Shown here: piece by piece, positions 36,441 through 48,008 of the stretch
How positions within the stretch are numbered: the stretch's first letter is position 1
Layout of the letters: every line of letters starts with the position of its first letter
Source: Babesia bovis T2Bo
Lineage: Eukaryota > Apicomplexa > Aconoidasida > Piroplasmida > Babesiidae
Assembly: GCF_000165395.2 (NCBI RefSeq)
Contig: NC_067396.1
Location: 496,001-560,000 of the forward strand
Direction: 5' to 3'
DNA: 64,000 bases
Translations under genes and position numbers: made by a program
The notes under the pieces: model-generated
The model's input: the letters and a program-made list of their open reading frames with translations, nothing else
The model's database searches: none
What the model was told of the DNA's origin: nothing

Positions 36441-36763
36441 CTATAGGGCACCATGAGGTACTGTATACCGGTGGTAATACTAGAACAGTACTACCCTAGT
36501 ACTGAGTACGTACTATCCTAGTATTACTAGGATTACATACAACAATAAGTGCATCGCTACCACCATCTTAGCACATTACCACATCAATGACTCAATAATA
36601 ATATCGTATTACTACTCTGATCCCATACAACAACATAACAATACTGCTGGGTATTGTAGTTAACAAAAAGTAGTGAGCTCCGATGTACTACATATACTAT
36701 GCGCGGCATATATAATAGAGGGCGCCTTCGGCGCCCAGTAGCATTGGATTCACTATGATACAG
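36441..36763. promoter_or_regulatory. Head-to-head intergenic region between ves-A and ves-B
   Basis: About 320 bp. It holds an intron remnant of ves-A, then a near-perfect palindrome at 36516..36532 (8-base arms TCCTAGTA/TACTAGGA), a (GTACT)-rich stretch, and the hairpin GGCGCCTTCGGCGCC at 36721..36735 just before the ves-B exon-2 acceptor. In B. bovis, divergent ves pairs share a bidirectional promoter region at the active locus; this shorter region may be a silent version (inference). Confidence 0.5.
36721..36735. repeat. GGCGCC-type palindrome before ves exon 2
   Basis: Perfect hairpin GGCGC-CTTCG-GCGCC, 28 bp before the exon-2 start of ves-B. Relatives lie at 50042..50055, 54057..54071, 54187..54201 (inside ves-D exon 1) and 58815..58828. 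Confidence 0.6.
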
Positions 36764-39700
36764 AATGTATATGTGGCCTGGCCGCGGCAGTGACTGACCT
36801 ACTGCAGTCAGTACAACTGGAGTACCATGGTAAGTAACCAGTAGTACAGACAGTACTAAAGTAGTACCACTACTGGTATACAGTACCTCATGGTGCCCTA
36901 GGGTATGATGGTGATACTAAGGACGCTGGCGCCACCTACGAGCAAGTAAAGGAACACCTCAATGGACTATTCTCCCTAGTCCAGGGACTAGGTGGTACTG
37001 CAGTGGTACGGACCTACATAGACCAGCTGGCACAGGTACTCAGTGCACTAGTTGGGTGGAGTAAGATAGAGCAGTGTTGGAATGGCACGTGCAAGAAGGA
37101 TGGTAGCAATGATCTCAATGGCAGTCCACACGGCGACAGTAGCTGCAAGTATCTACAGGAGGTAAAGGAAAACACACCATGCAAGGACTGTCGGTGTATG
37201 AAATGGAAAGTACCCGGGGCTAATGATCACAGTAAAGGACACCACCTAGGCAGAGGGTGTACAAGGTGTAAGGATAGTGGTAGTAGTGATGCAGGGTGTA
37301 AGTGTACTAGTGGTGGTGGTGGCTGTAGTTCTGGCCAAGAGTGTCAATGCGCCAAAGCAGGCAAATGTTGCAAGTGTTGTTGTACAAGTTGTAGTGGATG
37401 TAAGACGAATGCTAAGTGTAGTTGCACCACCGAAGAGAGTATTACGCACAGCAGAACGACGTACGGAGAGATCACCATAGAGCGTTATATGTCTTCATAC
37501 TCAAATAATAATCACGATAATCCTCCAAAATGGAAAGATGCTTCCAATACTCCTAATCGTCACCACTGTGCCAAGATCCTACTAGGTTCAGTATGTCTCA
37601 TCTGGAGTGGAGTGACATATATGCATTGGACAGGTAAGTGGGCCAGTGGCAGTCCATATTGGAACAACCACATCCTGGATGGTAGTGGTCTAGATGATGG
37701 TACCCTATCCCAATGGTTACAGGCTCTAGGATTTCCTAGGGATATGCTTAATAATAGTGGCCCACAGAATAGACTTGACAAGGTCATATGGGATGGGTTT
37801 ATGGGAAAACTGTTTCTAGGGTTTACTCACCCTAGTGGAAGTCATGCCAGTGACGGTAATACAGCAAAACAACCCTACGATATGAATTACGCTGGTTTTG
37901 TACATACTGCACATAGGGATTCATTCAACAAAGAAGCTACTGTATTCCCCAAGGATGGCACTGGCTCTAGTACTACTGGCCACATCGGTGAAACGAACCA
38001 GAACAAGATCGGTGCCATTTTCAAGCTTTACGTTCTATCATGTGCCTACTTCACTGGATTACAGAAGCGTAACTCTACAGCACTGTCCACCACTCCCACT
38101 GCCACTAATAATCCCAAGACAATCCGGGAAATCCTATACTGGCTAAGTGCATTGCCCTATAGTCCGGCATATCCGAAGATACTGACACATTCCAAGGGAA
38201 GACTCACAGAAGTTACCCAGAAACTCGGAGATGATGGCAATGACACGCCACAACTGAAGTTCTACCAAGAGAAACGTTGGGCTCCCATTACAGTTCATCA
38301 ATACAACCTGTTTGCTCACTTCCAAGCAGTGACTCAGTACTGCCCACTGGTCCTCATAGGTATCCAGGGTGGATTACACAGCACTACTGGCACTGACAAG
38401 ACTACAGAACCTCCTATCCACTCCTTGTACTCCAACACTGAATGCCACTTCACCTATCCCACTGTGTCCATCCAAGCATACAACCAGGTGGTACACTACA
38501 TTAGGGCTTTGTTCTACCAGTTGTACTTCCTTAGGAAGCAATGTGCAGTGAAAGTTACTTGTGGAGGTAAATGGCGTGAGTGTAGGTATGGTAGTGGAGT
38601 GCTTGGAAAGGATGTAGTTAGCTGGATGTGCCTGGGGTGTAACCCCATGGAGCATGATAGGAAATGGAGGGTGGGGAAGGTGGGTGATTTACTGAAGGGT
38701 GTGAAGGATGATCCAAAGACGCTTCCGGGGGCACTAAAGGAATTACTGCAGAGGATTGGTGACGTAGTAGTACAATTGGGTAATGCCCAGGAGGCGTTGG
38801 AAAAGGATATTAATAATGAGAAGGTGGCAGTAGCGGCAGTAAAGAAAGCAGGAGTGAAGAATGGGAGTAGTGATCTTAGCGGGGTACTAAGGGAGGTACT
38901 AGATAAAGTGAATGAGAAGGTGAAGGAACTAGAGAAGGTGGTGACGGAGAAGGCGGATGGGGAGACATCACAGGCACTAAGTAAGGCAAAGACGGCACTA
39001 GAGAGGGCTAAGGAAATGGTGAAGAATGATGGTAATAAAAAAAACAAACTTAATGCTGCTCATCATGGGTTACAAAAGGTATTGAAGATATTTAAGAAGT
39101 GGTTGAAGGATACAACAAAAGGGCTCGACGGTCACAAAGGTGCACTGTTAGACGCCACGAGCAAACTCAAAGACATATGCAGCTCTCCTATGTGCTCGGC
39201 ATGTATAGATCACGCCACCAAGTGTGGCCGGCAGGGAGAGAAGAAGACCTGTCCAACCTGCCACCAACAGTACATGGACGGCACTCCATCCCCCCTCCAG
39301 GCATTCCTGGAGGACAGGTTACCAGGCTTTAGCTGTAGCGAAGTACTGAACGATGAGAAGGAAAATCCAGTATACCCACCCGCTGCATCTCACTTGGGAC
39401 ACTGCGGTGGCTCAGGCCAGTGCTGCCCATTGCCAATGGGTTTCAGAAATCAATTCCAGAAGGGCGGTATCACTGATATGACTGGCCAACGCCTTTATGG
39501 TATCCTTTACTTCTTTAGTAACGAGAACATGATGCAGTCGTGTGTCTATACACTGGTGAGGGTAACTGCAGAACTCAGTGCCACAACACCACAGGTACTG
39601 GGTGATGTATTCGGGTTCTTTAGGGGTGGTGTTGGAGAGAAGGAAAGAGGAATGACGAAAAAGAGTGGAGAGAAAGCATGTGATCACGATAGGGACCCGT

Positions 39701-40680
39701 CTAAGAAAGGAGATGAAGATTACTTTTGCGGCTGGTGTGCTTCTGGGTTACGGGATGAAGTAAAAGGTATCCAGTGGATACCAAAGAAGGATCACGATGG
39801 AGGGCAATACAGAAGCACTGTAGGACAAGCCCTAATAGAGATCAAGGGTGATAAGGGCACTGTCAATACTGTTCCACTGTCTGATTCACAATCCACCACT
39901 AATACTTCCCTCTCACGACTCACTGAGAACTGCCAGTACCTCTCCCCCCTAACCGGTGAGCTGTATACAGCCGTGAGTGCCACTTTCGGTCACGTCTACC
40001 TCTCATGGGTACTATACCTATCAGATGCCCTTGAAGGTGGATTACGTTCACTGTCTGACGCATTCCGTAACGTTGAATGCCGTGGTTGCAGAGAGTGCGA
40101 CCCCAATAAGTGCAAGAAGGGAAATCATGGCACAACAGGTAATTCACAATGTAACTGCTCATCAATCGTATCATGTACCGGGGTACTACCAGTACTCTAT
40201 AGACATGGCTTCAGCTACGGTAACCCATTCAATCTGGAGGGGTACCAGCAGAAGGATGGAAAGACGGATGGACAGTATGACATTGAAGATAAGAAGAAAG
40301 AGCGTACTAAGCAGTGCCATCAATTCTTGGACAGTCTCAGTGCAGTGATTGACAAGAACAAGCAGGACACATCTAAGGTCGCCTCTCAGAATCATCCCCT
40401 GACAAAGTTACTATCAGAGGTCGGCCAGCTCCAATACGACATACGGCTCCCGTGGATCTTTGTACTGACCTTAGCCTGGCTAGTAGCGGTACTGTACCTT
40501 GCCTTTGGTGCCATATGGCCACTGGACTGGACACATATGAGGTCGCATTGGTTACGGGGTGGAGAACACCAGTGGCAATGTATGTGGTATAAGGTGATGA
40601 CGGGGCGGAAGGGAGGACCAGTGCTAGAGGGGATTGAAAATTTTGGTCAAAGTTTACTAGTATTTTTACTGGTTGTTTAG
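36764..40680 (+). CDS. ves1: ves-B: VESA1a-like variant surface antigen, exon 1 not found
   Basis: Exon 36764..36829 (66 bp, same size and sequence type as exon 2 of ves-D) joins through a 72-nt intron to a main exon 36902..40680, in phase. The main exon is open throughout (~1259 residues) with the whole family layout: Cys/Lys-rich domain with GKCCKCCCTSCSGC, conserved WSGVTYMHWTG block, Lys/Glu coiled coil, CSACIDHATKCG and PSPLQAFLEDRLPGFSC Cys-rich domain, and the C-terminal TM. The tail differs from the other copies (extra hydrophobic SLLVFLLVV ending). No exon 1 with a start codon is recognisable upstream in 36441-36763, so it may be silent. The protein product, if made, would be exported to the infected red-cell surface. 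Confidence 0.82.
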
Positions 40681-41490
40681 TAGAATCGGTAATAGAAGTA
40701 TAGCACGGAAATGGTAGAGTTTCTGGGTAGTTTGTTGGCTGTAGTAGTACCTTTGTGGTGACTACATTGTAACTACTGTGTCTATATCACCCCCTCTCTT
40801 TCCCCGCACAAAGGAGTGCTTAGTGGGGCCATAATTTATGTTGGTGATACCCTGGTGGGGTTTTTAGGCTGCTAGGGCAACCACCGTGATGGGGCACTAG
40901 CTAATGGCTTGAAAGGTAGTGTTGGCACTTTATAGGCACTGATCTGTGTCTATAACAGTGCATAGTCTAATTATGGAGCATCAACTTATTCACCTTGAGG
41001 ACCCTGGTAGTGATCACTGTGGATATCCTGATAGAGGTAGTGATATGCACTAATCTATAGTGTTATGTACAGGGTAGTGTTCTCTAAAGGAATACATAAT
41101 GTAATAATAACACTGAATATCACTGATGTACAGTACTCTATAACAATGTCGCTTCCATGGGACATTATGGATACCGTGGTTAGTATGAAGTACCATAGTG
41201 GGCCATAACCGGGGAATAACCAAGTAGTATATCTGCTAATGATCAGTGTTATTAACCCAGCTTTATAGGGAGTCCATGGATGTAGTGGATTGTAGTGTTA
41301 GTGAGGTTAGTACATGTATGGGTAGTGCGGTGTAATGGAGATGTACTAGGGTAGTGTAGTAGAGATGTACATGTACTACTACATGGTAGGACACATGTGG
41401 TACTGTCGTGTGATACAGATGTATATGTTCTATGACATTAAGATAACTGCGTTTTTGTCACGGTAGTCCAAGATCGGTCGTTAAAACTGA
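40681..41490. other. ves-B 3' flank; left arm of a large inverted repeat
   Basis: No gene. The conserved 65-bp 3' element is at 40801..40868. From about 40780 to 41340 the sequence matches, in reverse complement, the flank at about 48960-49520: for example, a shared GTGGATATCCTGATAGAGGT word and the block around CCGGGGAATAACC. The remainder to 41490 is TGTAGTAGAGATGTAC-type simple sequence and the 3' end of SmORF1. Confidence 0.65.
40801..40868 (+). other. Conserved ves 3' element, copy 1
   Basis: It lies 120 bp after the ves-B stop. The left part can fold as CCCCGCAC...GTGC...GGGG; the right part ends in TACCCTGGTGGGGTTTTTAG. The same element lies downstream of ves-D and ves-F in sense orientation. 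A 3'-end-processing, termination or small RNA role is inferred from conservation and the terminal T-run. Confidence 0.6.
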
Positions 41491-41909
41491 CTAACCATTT
41501 TCATAAACAAAAGTCTTTGGCTTATATTGTTGCTGAAGCACTGAAAAATGTTTTCTAATAAGTTTTTCCACTGCGGAATCTATGGGCTCATCACAGTCCT
41601 TAAGAACGTCTTTGGCCATATCAAATGCCAACTTCTCAAGAAGATGTGCACTGTTTTCTGGCTTGGGTAACAGAAACCATTCAACAGAGTACTTGGGTGG
41701 ATCTGCTGTCTCAGTGTTTTCTCCAGTGTTAGTCTTTGTTGCTTCGGCTGAATCTTGAGATTCCTTGCCAGGTTCTCTCTTGCCGAAGAACCTGCTGGCC
41801 AGTGATTCCTTCTTGGGCTGATCCAGGGCTACATCAGTAATGTGGCAATAGCGGAGAACACGAATGCCAGAACTAGAGAGAGATTCCATAACATATCGTT
41901 AGATACCAT
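41491..41909 (-). pseudogene. SmORF1: SmORF-family gene with frameshift
   Basis: The start at 41909 gives a signal-peptide-like leader (LWNLSLVLAFVFSAIAT) that runs into a stop after about 26 residues. The following codons are intact in the next frame from about 41845, beginning at the DVALDQPKKESL segment that follows the leader in the other SmORFs. Alignment to SmORF4 suggests one base lost near 41838-41848. The body has one copy of the family repeat (VEWFLLPKPEN...CDEPID...IRKHFS). SmORF proteins are small secreted proteins encoded only beside ves genes in B. bovis; function unknown. It could be a sequencing error. Confidence 0.75.
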
Positions 41910-42836
41910 CTTGATAAAGTTACTAGAGACTGAAATTCTTAGGTGTTGGATGTATAGTTGTTTGTATGCCCCAGGTATGGTAAATGTGCCAGTATATAAC
42001 AAATTGCTCTTCATTGCAGCAATTCATGCTGAAGTAAAATAGTAATCAAGGTGATAAGTGATTATTATGGTTCGCTCGCTTTCAGGCACCCATAATATAA
42101 GTATCAGTACAAATCCTCCACAGACCATTATTGGAAGAGTGGATTTATGAAATGAATATTACCCATAGGAACGTAATTGTTATGATAAATGACAGTACCC
42201 ATAACATGAGTGTCACAATCTGTACAACATGAATCAGATGATAAACAGTATGTTACCTTTCAAGTTCTATATAGTCCATATAACCATAAAATACTGTGAC
42301 GTATATGCCAGGAGAATGTCATAGATACTTTTGTTTCGTTACTGCCCATTATGAAAATATGTTCTAAGATAGATATATCACGGATTATGTCTATATCTAA
42401 GTTGTATCACGATACCAACAGGGGTATAATGAGATGTTGATCCATAAGAAATGATGCCACAAAGATACTTTGTAAAGTCATGATGATTCATTTATATAGA
42501 TGCCAAAATACATACTGTGGTAACGGTGCTTCACTGAGAGCAATTCTATATCTAGCTAACGGTGATATTAGCAAAGCAACGTGTCGTATGAGATTAATGT
42601 AATGTTTAACATGTTGCTGTTAAGAGGAATATCTATGTGGAAAAGGAGCTCTTATTGGTGATGACTAGGATTGTGCATTGTATAGTAACTATGACGTAGG
42701 AGGTAACATTAGCTATGAAAGTCTATAAACTACGAGGTACTGCTCCATATCTATCACAGTGGTCATCTACAAATATACAGATACTATGAAATCATATTAT
42801 ATTCATTATCATCAAATGTACTATAAGATTGTTGAT
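41910..42836. other. SmORF1 5' flank and SmORF2 3' flank
   Basis: About 930 bp without a gene. The part next to SmORF1 (41910-42020) carries the conserved SmORF upstream block with CATACCTGGGGCATA in the minus direction. Around 42440-42510 is a segment homologous in reverse complement to 45830-45860 and 47440-47480 (shared ATAAATGAATCATCATGACT), so the whole SmORF promoter module is repeated in inverted orientation. Confidence 0.55.
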
Positions 42837-43253
42837 TCAGAAATTGCGACCATATGAATCTAAAATCATTGAACCTTGCTTTTGCACACTGAATGAGAAA
42901 AACGTTCTAATTTTCTTTTCTATAAAAGGTTTTATTGGTTCGTCATACTCCTCTGGAACCATTGCAGCCAAATCCCTTGGTAGCCTCTCACGAAGTTGTT
43001 TTCTGTTTTCTGGCTCGGATAATAGAAGCCATTCAACAAACTTCATGTTTCGTTTTGATGTTTCAGTTTGTTTTTTAGTCTCAGCCTTCGTTGGTATTGG
43101 CACCTCTTGAGGTTCAGTGGCAACTTCGTCCTCCTTGCTAACCAATGCTTCCTGAGTGGGTTGATCTTGGGCTACATCAGTAGAGGTAGCTGTGGCAAAG
43201 AACCCGAGAGCCACAACTAGAAAGAGCTTACACAAATTGTTAAGGCCTATCAT
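42837..43253 (-). CDS. SmORF2: small secreted SmORF-family protein
   Basis: 138 residues from the conserved start at 43253; upstream in-frame Met codons lie in the conserved non-coding flank and are rejected. The leader (NLCKLFLVVALGFFATATST) is a signal peptide with the family motif TSTDVAQDQPTQE after cleavage. An acidic Pro/Glu/Lys linker follows, then one copy of the repeat (KFVEWLLLSEPENRKQLRERLPRDLAAMVP...DEPIKP...IRTFFSF). It directly abuts the truncated ves-C fragment. Function unknown; linkage to ves genes suggests a related exported role. Confidence 0.85.
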   Translation of the reverse strand: MIGLNNLCKLFLVVALGFFATATSTDVAQDQPTQEALVSKEDEVATEPQEVPIPTKAETKKQTETSKRNMKFVEWLLLSEPENRKQLRERLPRDLAAMVPEEYDEPIKPFIEKKIRTFFSFSVQKQGSMILDSYGRNF

Positions 43254-43400
43254 CTTGGTTAAGTCAGTATGGAGTGAGAACACTAACTGTTGGATGAATG
43301 GTTGTTGTAATGCCCCATCCATAGTTGTACTGGCATGCATAATACATGCGTTATTCCGCAATGTACATCTGTATAATGGTTGTCGTTATCTATTTGCTGC

Positions 43401-45495
43401 TTAGTGTAATGAATGATAACTACTACCATTCGCTAGTTTATGTAGTGATCCACTACTCTTCGTCAGTGCCTCTAGTTTCGTCTTAGCCTCCTTTAGTTCA
43501 GCATCCAGCCCACCCTTCTTCACCGCCTCCTCTAGTGCCGTCTTAGCCACCCCTAGTGCATCCTTAGCGCCCTCTAGAGCCTTCTTCACCCCCAGTACAG
43601 CATCCTTATCCTTCCCTTCCAATGCCTCCTGGGCATTACCCAATTGAACCACTACCTGACCAATAGCTTCCAATAGAGTTATCAATTCCTTAGCTCCTTT
43701 AAGTTTCTCATCTCTCTTTGTCTCATTTCCCTTTCTCCATTCTGACGCGTTCATATTTTCGACGACCCCATCTAACCCATCCTTTACCTTCTCTACCCTC
43801 CCCTTTCTATCATGCTCCATGGGGTTACACCCCAGGCACATCCAGCTAATTACCCCCTTTGACTCTACCCCCTGGCCATACCTACACTCACGCCATTTAC
43901 CTCCACAAGTGACCTTCACGGCACACTGCTTCCTTAGGAAGTACAACTGGTAGAACAGCCCCCTAATGTAGTGTACCACCTGGTTGTATGCTTGGATGGG
44001 TACTGCTGGGTAGGTGAATTTACACTCCGTGTTGGAGTATAAGGAGTGAATGGCAGGTTCTTTAGTGTCTTTAGTACTGTGTATTCCACCCTGGATACCT
44101 ATGAGCACCAGTGGGCAATACTGAGTCACTGCTTGGAAGTGGGCAAACAGGTTATATTCATCAACTGTAATGGGATGTTTAAGGCCTATTTGATTAAATG
44201 AGAGCGTTTTAGTGCCTTTAACGTCGGGTGCTACCTTTTCCAACACTCCTTTGGAATGTGTCAGTATCTTTGGGTATGCCTGACTATAGGGCAATGCACT
44301 TAGCCAGTATAAGATTTCACGGATTGTCCTAGGAGTCCTTGGAGTACTCTCACTATTCCTTTTCTGTAACCCAGTAAAATAGGCACACGATAGAATGTAG
44401 AGCTTGAAGAAGGCACCGTTTTTGTGCTGGTTAGTATCACTGATTTGGCCAGTAGTACGAGAGGCATTGCCATTCGTGAACACAGTAGCCTGATCAGTGT
44501 TAAATGAATCCCTATGTATGGTGTGTACAAATCCAGCATAATTCATACCAAAAGGACTTCTGGCGGTATTACCATTCTCGTCCTTCACATCATGACCAAG
44601 GCCACCAGGCGCCAGGAATCCCAAGAAAAATATATCCCTAAGCCCATCCCATATAACCTTATCTAGTCTATTCTGTGGACCAGCGTCATTCAACATTTCC
44701 CTAGGGAACCCTAGGGCCTGTAACCACTGTGATAGTGTTCCATCATCTAGACCAGTGCCATCTATGATGTGATTGTTCCAATATGGACTACCCGGGGCGT
44801 ACTTCCCTGTCCAATGCATATAAGTAATGCCACTCCAAATGAGACATACTGACCCTAGTAGGATACGGGCACATTGGTGACGGCGGTGGGAGGGGGTCTT
44901 ACTACCACCCCTCTCCTGTAGATCTGTCCATACGGATTTGATAAGATAATATCCGTCATCCCCTATATATGGAAACGACATTTCTCCATATGCTGACTGA
45001 TAAGTATCTTTGTATATACGATGGCCACCATTATTCGTGCCCTTGTCTTTGTCTTCATCCACACAACTACACTTTGCCTTTTCATTACACTTCCCAGTAC
45101 AATCTTTACAACAACACTTGCAACATTTGCCTGCTAAAGCGCATTGACATGTCTCTGCAGTACAGCTGCCACTTTTACAACTACACGTCAGCTGCTTACT
45201 ACCACTATCCTTACACCTTGTACACCTCCTTCCTAGGTGGTGTCCTTCATTACTGTCCGCCTTGGGATCTTTCCATTTCATACATTGACAGTCCTGGCAC
45301 GGCGTGTTTGGTGTTGCATCCTTCAGATACTTGCACGAGCCATCTTTGCCATGATGTTTCTTGTCACCCTTCTCGCACTTGTTGCCACCTTTATTCTCAC
45401 ACTTCGTTATCCTACTCCACCCAACGAGTGCACTGAGTACCTGTGCCAACTGGTCTATATATGTCCGTACCACAGGGGTACCACCATGGCACTGC
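43401..45495 (-). pseudogene. ves1: ves-C: ves1 fragment truncated at both ends
   Basis: An open frame of about 690 residues covers only the front half of a VESA1 main exon: GGT-VVRTYIDQLAQVLSALVGWS, the Cys/Lys-rich domain, the WSGITYMHWTGK block and the start of the coiled coil. On the 5' side homology begins abruptly at the GGT codon near 45490; the preceding sequence resembles ves 3' repeats, not exons. On the 3' side it ends in the coiled coil near 43425 and runs into the SmORF2 promoter flank. The second Cys-rich domain and TM are absent, so a surface protein cannot result. The frame itself has no stop, as expected for a young or selected gene-conversion donor. Confidence 0.85.
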
Positions 45496-46385
45496 TAGAT
45501 CACCACCCTGAACATCTGGCACTACTACACTAAACTTGTACCAAAAGTGCCCATCAACTTTTATGAATCTTTTGCTAAAAGTGTCACTAACAGTGCTAGT
45601 ATACCTTTATGGAACATTTAGTAAGCTTCTACTAAAAGTATTGCTATACTCATACCTACAGTGACACTACATGGACTATTGGTATAACACTCATCAGTGT
45701 ATATGTTACAATGTGTTCAATATTTAGGCAGGTATAGCACAACCGTTATTACTACTACCATCACTGCCAATGACACGGCTGCAAGTGGTGTCCTTTAGTC
45801 AGTAGCTCTTTATTACCACGCACTATGGCATTTCTATAAATGAATCATCATGACTGGACAGGGTATCTCTGTGGCAACATTGGTCATAGGATTACATGTC
45901 ATTATACAGATAGTGGTAACGTTATAAAATGCAAATGAACATATAGTTTCTGTTGGATCTACATTGAAATATGTTTCCATAGTGAACAACAGCACCTCGT
46001 AATTGCGTATAGCACTGTAGAGGTTTATGGGATCACAGTATGTCATGGTTAAAAGTAAGCTGTAGCACTAGATTGTTAAAATTGACTATCATGTGATTGA
46101 TGTTATACAGATTGTGCCAATTACATTCTTGTTGTTAATGTCTAGCTCAAGGAGCTACTGTGCCAATACCGGTCTGTAGAGATCCTGTAAGGGTATTGGT
46201 CTGATCAGTGTCTGACAAGGATAAAATGGCAATCAATACATATACGATATGTTGCTGTTACACAGTACCTTTGATAGTTGTAACAGTGAGCAACCTCTAC
46301 AACAGACACCTGTACTATACCTGGGGCATAGTAACAACTATGAGTCCAACAGTTAGTAACCTCATTCCTAACTGTCTCCAACAAC
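45496..46385. other. Junction region and SmORF3 promoter module
   Basis: No gene. 45500-45660 holds ves-type 3' repeats (AACTTTTATGAATC, CTTTTGCTAAAAGTG). From about 45830 to 46385 the sequence is the SmORF upstream module, shared directly with 47440-48008, ending in the TATACCTGGGGCATAGTAAC block 70 bp before the SmORF3 start. Confidence 0.55.
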
Positions 46386-47120
46386 ATGGTAAATCTTAAC
46401 ACATTACCAAGGATCTGTGTAGTTGTGGTATTTGGGTACTCTGCCACTGTCACATCTACTGAGGTAGCCCAGGAGAAACCTAGGAAGGAATCATTGGACA
46501 GTGGATTCTTTCATAAGAATGATAAACCGTCCACTGAACTTCCAGAGGTAGAGGAGTCACCCATGTGCTCTGTTGAATGGTATCTCTTACCCAAGCCGGA
46601 AAACAGAGTATGTCTTCTTGAGAAGTTGCCATTTGATGTGGCCAAAGACGTTCCTTGGGACTGTGATGAACCCATAGAGCCCTCTCTGGAAAAACGTATT
46701 AGGAAGTTCTTCTCATTGAGAGGTTTGATATTCACAAGTATGAGTTCATATCCTGGACTTGATGAAATCAATAACGTTGGCCAAACCACGCAGGGATCAT
46801 TGGATGGCAGTTTCTCAAGCAAGGAAGACGAACCTTCCTCTAAATCTCAAGAGGTACCGGAACCAGAGAATATGGACAGTCAAGAAGAGACTGATACGGC
46901 AGGTCCACCTAAATTTTCTGTTGAGTGGTATTTGTTACCCAAGCCGGAAAACAGAAAACATCTTCGTAACGAGTTGCCATTTGACCTAGCAGTTGCTCTG
47001 CCAGAGGACTGTAATGAACCAATATTGCCTGTAGTAGAGAAACGCATTAGGAAGTTTTTTTCATTGAGTGGGAAAAATCAGAGACTATTGCGTGTACATT
47101 CATATTGTTGGATTGGTTGA
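46386..47120 (+). CDS. SmORF3: SmORF-family protein with two repeat units
   Basis: 244 residues. The leader (LPRICVVVVFGYSATVTST) is followed by the TEVAQEKPRKESLDSGFF segment. Two copies of the SmORF repeat follow: VEWYLLPKPENRVCLLEKLPFD...CDEPIEPSLEKRIRKFFS (about residues 63-112) and VEWYLLPKPENRKHLRNELPFD...CNEPILPVVEKRIRKFFS (about 178-228), separated by an acidic linker that itself re-starts with a GLDEINNVGQTTQGSLDG segment like the post-signal region. This suggests an internal duplication of nearly the whole mature protein. Plus orientation, tandem with SmORF4. No cysteine framework or TM beyond the signal peptide. Confidence 0.85.
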   Translation: MVNLNTLPRICVVVVFGYSATVTSTEVAQEKPRKESLDSGFFHKNDKPSTELPEVEESPMCSVEWYLLPKPENRVCLLEKLPFDVAKDVPWDCDEPIEPSLEKRIRKFFSLRGLIFTSMSSYPGLDEINNVGQTTQGSLDGSFSSKEDEPSSKSQEVPEPENMDSQEETDTAGPPKFSVEWYLLPKPENRKHLRNELPFDLAVALPEDCNEPILPVVEKRIRKFFSLSGKNQRLLRVHSYCWIG

Positions 47121-48008
47121 TGACTACGATTTCAATACCATGATATAGATACAATTACCTTAATGTAGTTGCATATAAACATCTACACCTAACAGCAGAG
47201 GTACTTATTTCTTACTGTATTGTGATATGTAATGTTGTGTTGCTATCAGCAGTACTTATGACATCGTTCATTTACAGCATATAGAGATAATCGGTACGCA
47301 CAGCAGCCATTTTCCAATATACACTTCCTAACAGTGACATAATGACCTACATTTCAATCATACATCACGCTACTTTGTTGATATCACTGTTAGCTAGATT
47401 CAATAATGCTCTCCAGTGAGCACCGTAATATATGTGCATTATGGCATCTCCATAAATGAATCATCATGACTCCATAAACTATCTTTGTGACAACAATAGT
47501 CATAAGATAACATCCTATTATACCGTTGTTGACAGCATGATACAACGCAAATGAAGACACAGCTCGTCATCTAGCTCTCCTGGGTTATGTTTCCATCATG
47601 ATAGCTAACAGATCATAAGTGGCTATAACACTGTATCTTCACTGCCATATGGAATCACAGTATGTCATGGTCATAAGGACACTGTAGCACTTGGTGAAAT
47701 AGCACATTGTATAATGCCTACTTGAATCGCAAATGGTACCAACCACGTTCCTATTGGTAACATTTATTTCATACATGCACTCTTTCAATAAAGGTCTGTA
47801 AAGGATCTGTACTGGTGGTGACTTTTCAGTGGCTGATAGCATCTGAAGCATATGAATCAAGTGAAACTTTGATAAGTATTCTACTGCAGCATGAATCGCT
47901 GCACTGAAGAGCAACTTCCGATCTCCTAGCACCTGTACCATACCTGGGGCATAACAACAACTATAAGTCCGACAGTTGGTAAGATCACTCGCTAATAACT
48001 TCACCAAG
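47121..48008. other. SmORF3 3' flank and SmORF4 promoter module
   Basis: About 890 bp, no gene. From about 47440 it repeats the 45830-46385 module in direct orientation (ATGAATCATCATGACT, GGAATCACAGTATGTCATGGT, CATACCTGGGGCATAACAAC). The open frames on the opposite strand are by-products of this non-coding repeat. Confidence 0.55.

Noticed and set aside
40801..40868. Reading the conserved 3' element as a tRNA or known snoRNA
   Set aside because: No cloverleaf, no A/B boxes, and no clear C/D or H/ACA boxes can be placed.
46205..46453. Minus-strand frame before SmORF3
   Set aside because: Same conserved upstream module as at SmORF4; composition not coding-like.
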